From: Cristatella mucedo
Lineage: Eukaryota > Bryozoa > Phylactolaemata > Cristatellidae
Length of the DNA: 64,000 nt
NCBI GenBank assembly: GCA_009760855.2
Contig: WPIO01000002.1
Coordinates: forward strand, 1-64,000
Direction: 5' to 3'
A model generated the notes under the pieces. The model made no database searches. It was not told the DNA's origin and saw only the letters and a list, made by a program, of their open reading frames with translations. The translations under genes and the position numbers were made by a program. How positions within the stretch are numbered: the stretch's first letter is position 1; each line of letters opens with the position of its first letter. Shown piece after piece: positions 43,549 through 54,802 of this stretch.

Positions 43549-44029
43549 TGTGAAGGAACACGACTCTTGCAGCCTGCGAGCACTGGGCGGAGTCCTTGCG
43601 AGGGCTCTCAGACTGCTTAAGTAGCCGCAAGCTCACGACCGGTGGAAGGGCAGACGATGACTCGGCAGTCCTACCCAAATCCATGCATTGGTGGCATCTG
43701 TGGGGACATCAATCTACCACAAACTGCCGACAGCTGTTGGGCGGGTTCGGAGCCAACAATGGCCCGACAGTTCAGAAAAACAACGCATGCATTGAATATA
43801 AGGGCTGCCGAAGGAGTACATCGGAGGGGAGGGCTAAATCCTTCGATGCCTGCAGCCGTCTAGTGTGTGTAGACTGGGCTTGGCCGGCTTAGCTTGAAAT
43901 AAAGGACTTGTTGCTCGATTGCGCTACCCAGCCCGACGACAGCACGTGCAGAGGGCTGTCACATACCTATCAGAACTACTCTCAAACCAGCCCAGGCATC
44001 GTACCAACGGCTATTGTGACTCACATCAC
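43549..44029. other. About 480-bp insertion inside a LINE-A copy
   Basis: Separates two collinear LINE-A pieces and has no counterpart in the other copies. It is GC-richer and contains frames on the plus strand (43596-43892) without recognised motifs. Confidence 0.6.
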
Positions 44030-44425
44030 TAAGCTCTGGCTTGAATTAACTTAATATCCTTTGGGGACCGTGCCTCTGGTTCGTATGCTCCCGAAGTCTG
44101 GAATTCACCTCCAGCTGACGTCACGACATCCACTAATTTGACGGTGTTTAAAAAAAATGCTAAAAATGCACCTGTTGCTTGCAGCATTCGATTTTTTGTT
44201 CTGTGTATGCTTATGCATACTGAAACTGTGCATGTTACCACTGACCATTACATAAAGTTGAGAATGAACATGTTACCTCTAACCATATCATGCTTGTTGA
44301 CATTGAGCAAGTTACCACTATCCATCTGATCATGCATTTTTTACAGCAAACGTGAAGTGGCTAGAAAGAGATTAAGTTCTCTGAGGGTCCACTACAAATG
44401 GAATTATGTTGTTATTATTAACGAC
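44030..44425 (+). mobile_element. LINE-A ORF2 end to 3' tail
   Basis: Resumes the 42300 copy: tcctttggggaccgtgcctc, the UTR and stem-loop (aagtggctagaaagagatta), with a short TTA tail near 44415. About 70 bp of the family sequence is missing at the gap. Confidence 0.75.
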
Positions 44426-45426
44426 GAGGATGGTGTTAAGCTACTGCAAAAGCTCTTCGTTTCACTCTGCTGCTGCTACGCATTCCATGCACAGCATCAT
44501 TTTCAGGCTGCCTGTAAAAAAAGCTTTGACAGCACCAAGTGTGCAAGTCGATGCTGCAAAGCCACATCAACATTAATTCGGCAGATAACACACAACAATT
44601 TAGAGCATGGGAGCACTAGCTGTCTAGCACAGGGTAGCTAGAGCATAATGCCTCTTCCAGAGCTCGATGCCAACTGCACTAGGCCAGGAACCCTCTCACA
44701 CCCATCGGCTAATGGGCTCACATCCATCGGCTAATAGGGAGCCAGCAGGTATGCCTGACCATCATGCTCCACCGAGAGATCAGCCACAGCTACAGTAGGG
44801 CCAAGAGCAATGTAAACCTTTCTCAAGGCACCGGTTCTCTTCGTCCTCCACAGACAACCTACAGTACTATGTCAACTAGGACGACAGTGCTGACAATCAA
44901 TCTGAGGGCACACATTTTTTTGCTCGGACCTTCAGCCAAGCCACTGAGGTCGCTGTCCACTATTGGCGACCTAGAAGATTCGCATGGATGAGCTCACGGA
45001 ATGACAAGAGGCCATCAATCACATGGAAACAGCTTGAGCCATTTTGCAGAGAACCGAAGCCCGGCCAAAGTTCATATTCAGCCCAGAAGGTTCAAGCTGT
45101 GCAACCATAGGCAATCGTGCTAGCTCTAAGCCGGCTGAGAAGGCCACTGCAGCCTGTCCGACTCAGACTTGAAAAGGCACAGAGATAAGCAAGCTGACAG
45201 TCATCCAGAGGCCCACCAACAAAGAGGGGCATAGCAGCAGTAATATTAAAATGACAGCATGCAAGATCAGCCTAATGACGGATATACATAATTAACGGTT
45301 CCTCAAATATCTCGGCTCGGAGTCAATTTGAATAATCTGTTGTCAGGGCCACAAACAATCAGAAGCCATGCAATCGGCAGTGAGTTGTACCCAAAGAGAA
45401 TTGTTGCACGTCAGGACCACTGTTGA
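44426..45426. other. No recognised gene
   Basis: Nothing supported except a short tandem duplication (cccatcggctaatgggctca-like) at about 44700-44735. Confidence 0.4.
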
Positions 45427-45835
45427 ATGCTTGTAACCCTCCTTAGAAGTCAAATTAATTTCCCTACACTATCGATATTCTTCTGTTTTGACACTGTGCC
45501 AGTTATCCCTAAAATGCGGGCTTGTCTAGACAGGGATACCACATCTAAGTTGGTCTGTGCATATCTGACATCTGGTCTCGACTTCTGTAACTCACTGATT
45601 GCTGGTCTACCACCTAGTGCAAACAGGTGCTTGCAGCTGGTGCAAAACTCGGCTGTTAGGCTTGTCTGTCGAAGTTGCCACACCACTCCAATTCTAGGAG
45701 ACCTGCACTGGTTTCCAGTCAAGCAGCACATCGACTTCTTTACTCACCTTAAAGTCCTTCCATTCTTTGGCTCCAGCCTATCTACCAGATCTACTCACCC
45801 ACCAGGTTAAGCATCGTGCCACTTGCTTTTCTGAA
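45427..45835 (+). mobile_element. LINE-A fragment (post-RT region)
   Basis: Encodes MRACLDRDTTSKLVCAYLTS, LQLVQNSAVRLVC and GDLHWFPVKQHIDF. It abuts an inverted piece of the same region. Confidence 0.8.
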
Positions 45836-45837
45836 TC

Positions 45838-46245
45838 AACTCGTTTACTTACAGGCAAGAAGTGGTGCTAGGTGGCAACTGTGATGCTCACGACAGACAA
45901 GCCTAGCTGCAGAGCTTTGCACCAGCTGTAAGAGGCAAACCAATTGCACAGGCCGGTAGAACAGCAAGCTGTGAGTTACAGAAGTCGAGATGGGATGTCA
46001 CAAATGCATGGACCAATTTGGATGTTGTATCCTTGTCTAAGCAAGCTCGAATTTTAGCAATGTTGTGCAGCTGAAAGTAGGCAGACTTGACTGTAGAACT
46101 GATGTGGTCATCTAGTGAAAGGTCACTTTGGAACAGGACACCTATATTTTGTGCAGATGCAACAGGAGATATGCTGGCAGAGCCGATTTGAGCATTAAGC
46201 TTTTACTTTCTGAGTCACACTGGATTTGCCCAGAGCTATTAAGTT
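45838..46245 (-). mobile_element. LINE-A fragment, inverted copy of the same region
   Basis: On the minus strand it starts in the RT-distal text (LNNLIALGKS-like, FQSDLSLDDHISSTVKSAYF) and runs to the post-RT text that the 45427 piece also covers. Confidence 0.75.
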
Positions 46246-49190
46246 GGTTTTATCCTACGAGGTGCTACCAAGCTCTATCCAGCTTCTTCAGAGGTCATGA
46301 TGGGCTATGCTTCAACCACAATGAGACCATTCTGTTTGAGGCAAAAGAATCGCCTGTAACCAGAATGAGTGGCATAAATCTCATCATTGATAGCTCATCC
46401 AGTATCCTTAATGCCCTACTACACTACCGTGAGAATATGTACCTGTCTCTTCCTCTGGCTCACTCGGTCACCTGTAAGGGATTATAAACGAGAGAAGATC
46501 TTGCTGGTAGCTTTGAGGCATGATACATTTGGCTTGGACGTCATCGGAGACTTCAAAATGATGGCATACTGGTGTGTTTCCAGAGGCGAATTGATCAAGT
46601 TTCAAAACTATCTTAAGTCCATTATAAGCCCACACCCTTTAAGCCCATCTTGAAAAATTCAGTGAGAACGTGGCGGTTGAAGCAAGGCGAGTGCTTCTAA
46701 TAGGATTTACTGGGCTTCGAATGCTACTACCGACGACGAAATAACAAAAACCTGACGGGAGACTAAATTGTCGGGCTAATTTATGAAAGTGATTTAAACC
46801 ACGACTTTAAACGTAAACAATCCTCACTTCTGAATCTGTTAAGGTTACTTTTGAATAAATAACAAAAATTCATTTTAATTTTAATTTTATTTTGATTCAT
46901 TTGTTGAGGTTTTTCTGACTAAAAGTGAACCAAAGCATGCCAGTTTGTCTATTTTCCCATTGGCAATGAGAAGTTTTAAATTTATCACTGCCTTGGTCTC
47001 AAAAGCAAAGTTTATAGAAACTCTGATAATTTTTTATACTTTCGATGCATTTTGATCAATTAGAAAATAATACTTCCCATGAATAAAAGCTGAATTGCTC
47101 AGTGTTATGCATGATTTGTCTATGGCGACTTGGCCCCATGACAACTTATGCTTAATGACTATGCACACAACCTAAATAGGTGATATAAAAGGAACATCTA
47201 GAGTGTTCTGAGCAACCGAGGCGACAGCGATTGTGCCATCAATTCAGGAACTTCTAATGATATAGACTTGGTCATGCCACAGACGCATTCTTTTTTGTAG
47301 CACAGCCAACTCTCAATTGTCGGACAGCGGCCAATGCCAAGGTCCACTTGCCAACTAAACAGGCTCCAAATCAAAAAGATTTTTGCACTATAAAGTACAT
47401 GCAAGATAAAAAGAAAAAAGGCTGAATGCAGAATCAACAGTATTCTCTGTGCCTAACACTACCCATGCACCAAGCAACTAATACCCAGACGTCGGCACTG
47501 CTCAACCTCTCATGCTACCCACGCTGACATGGCTACCCTGACCACTACGATCAGTGCCAATAGCAGCAGTGTCAGATCCTATGCTTTCCGGATCAAGAAG
47601 TCGCTATCTAGCCTATCAAGACCGAATACGGTGACAGCACCTCGTCTGTCTAGCACTGGCAGCTCCTAGCACACAACGTTAGCAGCTGCAGGTGCTGGGC
47701 GACCTGTGCACTTTGAGATGGTGGCAGGACTGCTATCCGAGGTCGATGGATACTTGATTATTGGGAGCAGGCTGAACTTGATTATTGGGAGCAGGCTCGG
47801 CAGTCGTCTGCTCTCTGAGCTCGGCTACACCGATCTACTGCTGGCAGAGGCCAGCTCGGTCGCGGGCAGCACGGTGTGAACGAGCTAGCCTGCCGAAAGA
47901 TCATGCGCTCGGTGTGCCCACACACCTGCCAGCAATGTTCTCTTACTACCTCGGCTGCCCGGCAACTGCAGCTCTATCAATCGGAACGATCAGAAAAGTC
48001 CCCCCCCCCCCGCCAGGCACAAATAAAAACTATGGCCAAGTAGATAAGGCAGATTCAGGTCTCGACCAATATTCGGCAGTGGCAGCCAGCTCTCTGCTCG
48101 CAAAGGGCACTGACCAGATGTTGCACAAAAAACACCAGCCAAAAGCTGCAATACCGATTGCAGCTACTGCTGCCCATGATCTGGCTAATTCTTTCGATGA
48201 CGTGATCGCACAAAAATCCAGGATGCACGTTGTGTAGAGTTGTGCTAAGCCCCCCCCCCCCCGGCACACTCGGTAAGGGCAAGCAGCCTGCCGGCTCCAG
48301 TTTTCTGCTACACGTGAAATAACAGAAGGGGCCAACCGGGAAAGGCCAAGTGTAGCTTTACACTCCAGAGCAGAGGGCATCCATGCATTCAGTGGGTGGC
48401 TTCAACGGGATCAGACACGGGCACTGCACTCGGCCTGCCTACCGGCCCAGCCATTGATTAGCTGGTTTAATCTATGCAGAAGACTTGGTGCCACCATCTC
48501 GATGATCTGCTCGTCAAGGATCTGCCTGTCAAGCAAGCAGCACTGGGATCCCTCGGCGCCCAGAAGGCCAGCCGGAGCAGTGGGCACTGATTGGCATTAA
48601 TCACTAAAGGTAAACAGTGGGTTTGGCCTTTACACGAGGACTGGCTTGCAGGCTAATGCAAAGGGAACGACCGCTGAGAAGCAGGAACACCCGAGCTGCC
48701 ACTACAGGCAGGACAGGTGTATCGGCTGATCACATCCTGGAAGCCAAAGAAAAGTGATCATGGTCTCCCTTTGGACGGTGCCCCAGCATAGGTAACCCTT
48801 AGATCTTAGCTCGTCCAAACCGGCAACAGGCAGAACGAAGCAGCTGTGCAGTGCTGTGCCGATGGCTAGAGGCTCGATGCATGTGCCTCTGCCATAGCAC
48901 ATGCACCCTGCAGAAGCTTGCTGGGCATGAGTGAGCTGGAGAGTAGGGGATCGATCGACCTCTTTGCAATGGGACCGTTTACTTCAACGATGCTGTAGAA
49001 GCCGAAACATGCCCCAGGGTCTGGCTGGCCATGCTGGTGTGCACAGGGCTTGCAAATAACGCAGCAGAATGATGTAGGAGATGAAGTGTTTCTGTGGTTC
49101 CATCAGCTGCAGATCTAGTGGAGCCTCACGGAGGCACAAGCTTGGATGTAAGTGATAAAAGCAAGTCAACCTATATTCCTTTTGCAGCGT
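46246..49190. other. No recognised gene over about 3 kb
   Basis: Several mid-length frames (46128-46487 plus, 47785-48237 plus) lack motifs. C-runs occur at 48001-48012 and 48250-48262, and a 25-bp tandem duplication (ttgattattgggagcaggct) at about 47755-47800. Confidence 0.4.
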
Positions 49191-49196
49191 GTGTAT

Positions 49197-49330
<134 letters not shown>

Positions 49331-49885
49331 CGGCTGTAACTCCACAAAGACTAGATGGGTGTTTTGTATAGTGTACTCACAGCCTAAGCGGCTTTCGGTA
49401 GCCAACAGACTTCATCTCAAGCAACAAAGAGAAAGTGGCAAGCATAGCAGAGTCAGGAGACCGGTTGAGGCAGCGAGTAGCATGGAAGTTGCAGCTCAGG
49501 AAGGCTGATAAAAGGATTCGCCATAGTCGGCTGCAGGAGAGTAGTTGTCGTTACGTAAGAATCGTGAAATCGAGTTCCAGTCTAGGACCTGCAGAGCAAA
49601 AGCTTATGTTGCCAAAGGTCTTTAAGCGGAGGAATGGAACAGGTAATTTATTGTCTATACAGAACCTGAGGGTATGTGGAGGCTGAAACTAATGCAGCAG
49701 TTCAGCTACACATGAAAGAGCCAAGCCGTGGCAGGCCTTGTTGGTCAGCGTAAGAACTTTGCTCTGTATATGTTAATCAACCAGCAGCCACCCTAGCTCT
49801 TTCAGCAAAGGAGACACACGGTCAAACCCCTGAAATTTGCAAACTAGCCTTGCAGCCATATTCATAGCCAGCTGCAGTGGCATGC
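49331..49885 (-). mobile_element. LINE-B copy
   Basis: Minus strand: ORF2 end and UTR up to agtctttgtggagttacagc, where the tail is replaced by the AT/AC microsatellite. Matches 30715-31290 throughout. Confidence 0.8.
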
Positions 49886-49919
49886 TGGTGTGCGCGTGCG
49901 TGTGTGTGCGCGTGTGTGT

Positions 49920-50640
49920 ACGTGTATGAGCAGGCGAGTTGGGAATGCCCCTAAGTCGAGGAATTTCCGTAAGTCCGGGAATATCCAGCTGCAGGAAGCT
50001 GAAAAGGTGTTAATTGCCAAAACAAGGGCTGCCGGTGAGGGGTCCCCAATTAAAGAAACAGCAGAGACAGGCAACAGAGCTACTCAAAGAGTGAGAATTA
50101 GGCCAGCGACATCGACTTGTGGCCGTTGTGGCTACTGGCTTAGTGACTCTCCAGGACTTGCAAGAGGTCTACCCTTAAGTAGCATAATCTATAGCCAATC
50201 CAGCCCTAAGTATTGCTTGGGTAAACATTGTTGACCTTGCTGATAGGTGGGCGTGGTTGACAAAGGTGAGTTGGTTTGGAGCTACTGCCCTTTTGGACTA
50301 CCTCACTTTGCACAGCAGTCTCAGCACAGTGAGAGAGGGTGCACTAACAACTCGGGATCAAGCCCAGCCGAGTCCAAAGTTACAGCTTAAAGACAACACG
50401 AAGCAACCCATGAGCCGAACACGTGGTGCATACGAAAACAAACCTCTCGTGGTTACACTTCTTGCCTCAGGTTGTCAGCCCAGGGTTAAGGGGCTCCCAC
50501 TTTGCAAAGCCATACTGTCTTTGAGTTCTGATACAGGGGCACAAGTTTTCAAGCACCACAATATATTGCTGATTTGCATCCAACTAGGCAGACGTTTGAT
50601 AAGCACGGCTAAGTCATACAGGCTCAATAAATTACATAGC
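49920..50640 (+). mobile_element. Ty3/Gypsy-like gag-pol remnant, tentative
   Basis: A frame with GNAPKSRNFRKSGN and a TSTCGRCGYW segment, reminiscent of a retroviral-type zinc knuckle, is followed (50257-50649) by SDTGAQV, which resembles the active-site loop of retropepsins. Frame changes and stops separate the pieces. No reverse transcriptase or LTR was recognised. The call rests mainly on the DTGA motif in this order after a CxxC segment, so a chance match is possible. Confidence 0.4.
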
Positions 50641-50648
50641 ATGCTGTA

Positions 50649-50937
50649 GGTATTTCAATCCGTAGCATAACAAAAGGTGATTTTGCTTGTTGTGAATAGT
50701 GGGAGCCAAGCGCCCTTTCATGCCACTCAATCCGTTCACAGAACACTTGAGTCGCCTCTGCAGCCACTGGCACCGGTCTCATCGTTACACCACTGACTTC
50801 AAGCCAGGATGTCAAGCAGTTGGCAGTGGAGCCAGACACGTCAGTCAGTATCAGCTAGCCAATGGGAAACACCAGCTGCCAAGCCAGGCAACTGGTTTAC
50901 AGGGTGGTAAGGTGGTTCACTTTCTGCGGTTTCTCTT
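50649..50937. repeat. 289-bp direct repeat, copy 1
   Basis: Nearly identical to 51842-52130, with three differences seen. It starts at ggtatttcaatccgtagcat and ends at ggtttctctt. The first few bases upstream (gctgt) are also shared. Confidence 0.95.
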
Positions 50938-51238
50938 ACTAACTAGATATTATAAGTTACATAATACGCAGCTATCTTTGACCTACCGGTTTTGCAAACA
51001 CGATCACCACGGTTATCCTTCAGATTTTCCTATTTTGGTAAATCTATAGCATGCAAGTTACGTGCAGTTAAGTTAAGTGCTCACCAACCTCTCATGCTAC
51101 AGTATATCCTTGGCTAACTATCGTTTGCAGTACATTATCAGAACTGCCACAATGACAATAGTGGGGTGGCTGCTGCATCTGACTACAGTACCATCAATTA
51201 GTCAGCACACACGATCAAAAACATGCTGGTTATGTGAC

Positions 51239-51353
51239 GGCCCATCCCCTTGCTAGCAGCAGCTTTCGTCTCCTGCCCTGCGTCCTCAGCCGCGTCTTGC
51301 CCACCGCCGTAGGTTTGGGGACTGTTCACCAAGTCGTACACGGTGCGCGCCAT
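51239..51353 (-). CDS. Candidate upstream or alternative first exon (ACSBG?)
   Basis: A CpG-rich stretch in AT-richer surroundings starts at ATG (51353-51351) and encodes MARTVYDLVNSPQTYGGGQD, then a charged stretch ending KAAASKGMG. A weak donor (gtcaca) after 51239 leaves one base, which would complete an arginine codon with the GG at the start of the 41129 exon. Phase agreement is suggestive only. The ACSBG N terminus is poorly conserved, so the match cannot be judged by motif. Confidence 0.3.
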
Positions 51354-51679
51354 GACTACATATGCAACCGGCTGCAGCAGGCTTTCATTAGGCCGAATCA
51401 TAGAGGCTAATGCCAGTTGCCTAAGTGGGAACACCTAAACCAGCTGCACTTTTTTGCCACCACTAAGGTGAGCAGCACCCAATAAATCTAAGATATGGCA
51501 GCGACTGATACTCCTCAGTTATCCAGTCGTCTCAACAACAGCCTCTGTCTGTCTTTTCTGTCTCTGTCTTCTGTCTGTCTTCTCTGTCTCTGTCTTCTCT
51601 ATCTCTGTCTTCTCTATCTCTGCCTTCTCTGTCTCTGCCTTTGTCTTTCCTGTCTGTCTTCTCTTACTGTCCCCTGTCT

Positions 51680-51687
<8 letters not shown>

Positions 51688-51756
<69 letters not shown>
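51688..51756. repeat. (CT)n microsatellite
   Basis: About 34 CT units, preceded by a longer region of degenerate ctgtctt and tctct units (51540-51687). Confidence 0.97.
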
Positions 51757-51761
<5 letters not shown>

Positions 51762-51841
51762 TCTAAGTTTGCTAACAACGGCAGACATCCTACCTGGCCG
51801 GTGTGAGTTGGTCTGACAATAGCAGCTGGCAGGCTGCTGTT

Positions 51842-52130
51842 GGTATTTCAATCCGTAGCATAACAAAAGGTGATTTTGCTTGTTGTGAATAGTGGGAGCC
51901 AAGCGCCCTTTCATGCCACTCAATCCGTTCACAGAACACTTGAGTCGCCTCTGCAGCCACTGGCACCGGTCTCATCGTTACACCACTGACTTCAAGCCAG
52001 GATGTCAAGCAGTTGGCAGTGGAGCAAGACACGTCAGTCAGTATCAGCTAGCCAATGGGAAACACCAGCTGCCAAGCCTGGCAACTGGTTTACAGGGTGG
52101 TAAGGTGGTTCACTTTCTGTGGTTTCTCTT
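51842..52130. repeat. 289-bp direct repeat, copy 2
   Basis: Copy of 50649-50937 in the same orientation, 904 bp further on, just after a long CT tract. The family is unknown. No TG...CA ends or target-site duplication are obvious. Confidence 0.95.
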
Positions 52131-52976
52131 CTCTACCTCAGCTAAGTCGCGCTTGTGGGTTGTCTCCACATAATAGACTTACTGGTCCTCCGTCGTGCTG
52201 CTTCACACAGTTCACTTTCGACCTGCTTGAGCTCACTAGAACCGACTGAGACTTCTGGCGACTGAGACTTCTCGACGACTGATTAGAGAGTGGCCTTGTC
52301 ATACGCTAGCATCCAGCGCCTCGACGACTGGATTAGAGCCACATCAGCAGTGCTAAGGTGGAAAATGCTTCAGCAGGAAAGAGTCTCAACACACTCACTC
52401 GTGCTTTTGCCACGGCCAAAGGCCAACCCTTACTGTACCTATGCAGACGAGCAGACACAATTGCTAGACCGGCTGGCCTACAGGTTGGTTGCACAGCCTG
52501 CTACACCATCTGCGACTTTAAGGGGGGAGGGGGGCCAAAGGCAGGGCCCACTCGACTATGACTCGACCCCAGGCAGGCCTGCTGTTCGTGGATTGATGGC
52601 AAACGCACGATAGCCAGACGAAGGGAACAACACAAGCAGTGACCCGAGAGCTGAAGGCAGTAAACAGGCTGCCTACTACCCGGCTAGAGGCAGCTTCCGG
52701 TCAGCATTCAACGTACCTTCGTGTTGACCGACAGTCAAGCCGATGCACTTAGCGTTGGCATTGCTATTTTGGGCATCTGCAGATATCCTACAAAAAACGA
52801 ATGAGCAGGCTGCAGCCAGTCAGCAGCCATGGTCACTGTATGTGGTGGCCTTGGTGAAAGACTTGGCCAACCACATGCAATAACTCAGCCATGCTAGGAG
52901 CATGTCAGAATCAGAACACATTGCTTGTTCGTTTGGTTGTCAATGATGTCAATTGCCTACAGGCGACACCAAGATG
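52131..52976. other. No recognised gene
   Basis: A 107-codon plus-strand frame (52290-52613) has no recognised motif or splice context. Confidence 0.35.
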
Positions 52977-53150
52977 GTGAGCCGTGGTGGCACACTAGGT
53001 AAGGCGGTTGCTTTCACGACCTCGGGACCGAGGTCTCGAGTTCGATTCCTGCGGTGGGCGATTCTGTATCGCCACTGCAAGCGTTGGTGATAGCCGTAAA
53101 GGCTCTTCTTTTGCTATACAAAAGGAGGCTGTTTAATCAGCTAGGATTTT
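52977..53150 (+). mobile_element. tRNA-derived SINE, well preserved
   Basis: Head gagccgtggtggcacactag with an A-box-like tggcacactagg, B box AGTTCGATTCC at 53039-53049, body gccactgcaagcgttggtga and end aggctgtttaatcagctagg followed by a T-rich tail. Confidence 0.87.
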
Positions 53151-53207
53151 TTTTTAAAGATATATGGGGGCCGAAACAATGTCAACAGCTCCTGCTACTA
53201 CTGCTGC

Positions 53208-53212
<5 letters not shown>

Positions 53213-53293
<81 letters not shown>

Positions 53294-53345
53294 GAGAGTG
53301 AGAGAGAGGGAGAGAGAGAGAGAGTGTGAGAGTGAGAGAGAGACA
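53213..53345. repeat. (GA)n microsatellite
   Basis: Pure for about 70 bp, then interrupted, and followed to 53420 by acagagacagaaag-type units. Confidence 0.97.
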
Positions 53346-53420
53346 GAGACAGAAAGACAGAGACAGAAAGACAGAGACAGAAAGACAGAGACAGAGAGAG
53401 ACACAGACAGAGAGAGGAAG

Positions 53421-54271
53421 AGAGACGGCAATGAGAGAAAGACAGTAATTGTGTACACACTTTCCTGGTTTTCGTTTTTATTTACTGCATCCTCCGAAGC
53501 GCCATCTAGCCAGCAGTGATTCGAACAGGTTCTGCCAAGCCATAACTGGCCGGCTCATCGACACGAAAACTCACAGCTACGTTTTCCACACGAATCGGCA
53601 CCAATTCGCACACTTTCTTTTTACAAAATCTGGTAGTCCATGCATGCATGCTTCGCCGTTGTCTGCTCGCCTCAGGCAGTCCATAATGCAGCCCGCTCGT
53701 GCGTCAGTGGCCACAGCCGCCCAGTCACGTGCACGAGAAGGAGCAAAGCATTCGAGCGTGTAAGCAGCCGGAAGGTTTAAGCCTTCCAAAGCTTGCACTG
53801 CGCCACGAGAGCGACTTAAGCATTCTACACACTGAACTGCCACAAGTACACAGTCAGGAAACTCGATAGTGCGATAGCATCGATTGGTCTGGAGCCCTCC
53901 CTGGGATAGCCACTACTGGCTCCCTTTGATCAAAAATAGCTTTGACTCTTTACAGATGCTCGGTGGCTGGCAGTGGCGAGCACAAATCACTGGCACTCAC
54001 ACGACACTCGTGGTCGTGATAGGATTGCAATAGCTGCCTATATCACAGATGGTGGACCTGCTGAGCCTGAATAACGCATAAGGTGATGCAAAAGGCTAAG
54101 CGATACAGAAGGCTACAGCAGGAATGTAATCCGTATAGGCAGTGTGGCAAAGCTGCTGGAGGCAGCTACAGAGTGACACGGTCGACTACACAGACCAGCA
54201 AAAAAAGCTGGAGGAATCAAGGTGGACGTCTGAAATGAATGCAGCTGCTAATTCCTGGCCCAAGGTCGAAT
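53421..54271. other. No recognised gene
   Basis: Frames on both strands (53449-53763 plus, 53577-53843 minus) lack recognisable motifs. Confidence 0.35.
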
Positions 54272-54802
54272 GACTATAATAATAATAATATAATAATATT
54301 GCACTTGATAAAGCGCCCTCAGAGAACTCAATCTCTTTCTAGGCGCTTTACATTTGCTGCAAAGTGATACGCAATAGAATAGTAAGTAAAATCATGCTTG
54401 AAAAACAAACAAAATGAATAACATGGTTAGGGGTTACATGCACTGGGTCAGCATGCAAATGTGGTTAGTGGCAGCATGAACAGTGTCAGCACGCATAAGC
54501 ACATCGAGGACGAATCACAAGGACCCACTAAATGCTGTCCTAAATAGGTATGTTTTTAAGTTTCTTTTAAATGTGGTCAGGTCAGGGGATGTTCTGATGC
54601 AGGTCGGGAGGGAGTTCCAGGCTGTGGGAGCATACGAGCTAAATGCACGGTCTCCAAAGGATTTAAGGTTTGTACGAGGTATTTCTAGACTGTTGGATTC
54701 CGAAAAGCGAGTGGTACGATGCTTTGCCTGATGGGGTAGTATATCTGAAAGATAGGCTGGAGCCATAGAATGAAGAGACCTAAAAGTGAGCGACAAAACG
54801 TT
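54272..54802 (-). mobile_element. LINE-A ORF2 end to (ATT)n tail
   Basis: Minus strand: MSLTFRSLHSMAPAYLSDIL, HRTTRFSESNSLEIPRTNLK and SYAPTAWNSLPTCIRTSPDL are open and well preserved. The 3' UTR, stem-loop and a TAATAA-type tail (as plus, 54279-54300) follow. This is one of the youngest-looking copies. Confidence 0.9.

Noticed and set aside
47785-48237. 150-residue plus-strand frame
   Set aside because: It contains a proline run from a C-tract, and antisense frames of similar length exist; no recognised domain.
50643-52130. LTR retrotransposon bounded by the 289-bp repeats
   Set aside because: There are no TG...CA ends, primer-binding site or gag-pol between the copies; the possible gag-pol remnant lies outside them.
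52977-53060. Possible tRNA gene (B box present)
   Set aside because: The tRNA-like head continues into a body and tail shared by several dispersed copies, so it is a SINE and not a functional tRNA gene.
53182-53460. SLSLSL-type frames that could look like a signal or membrane protein
   Set aside because: They are read-throughs of the GA/CT microsatellite.
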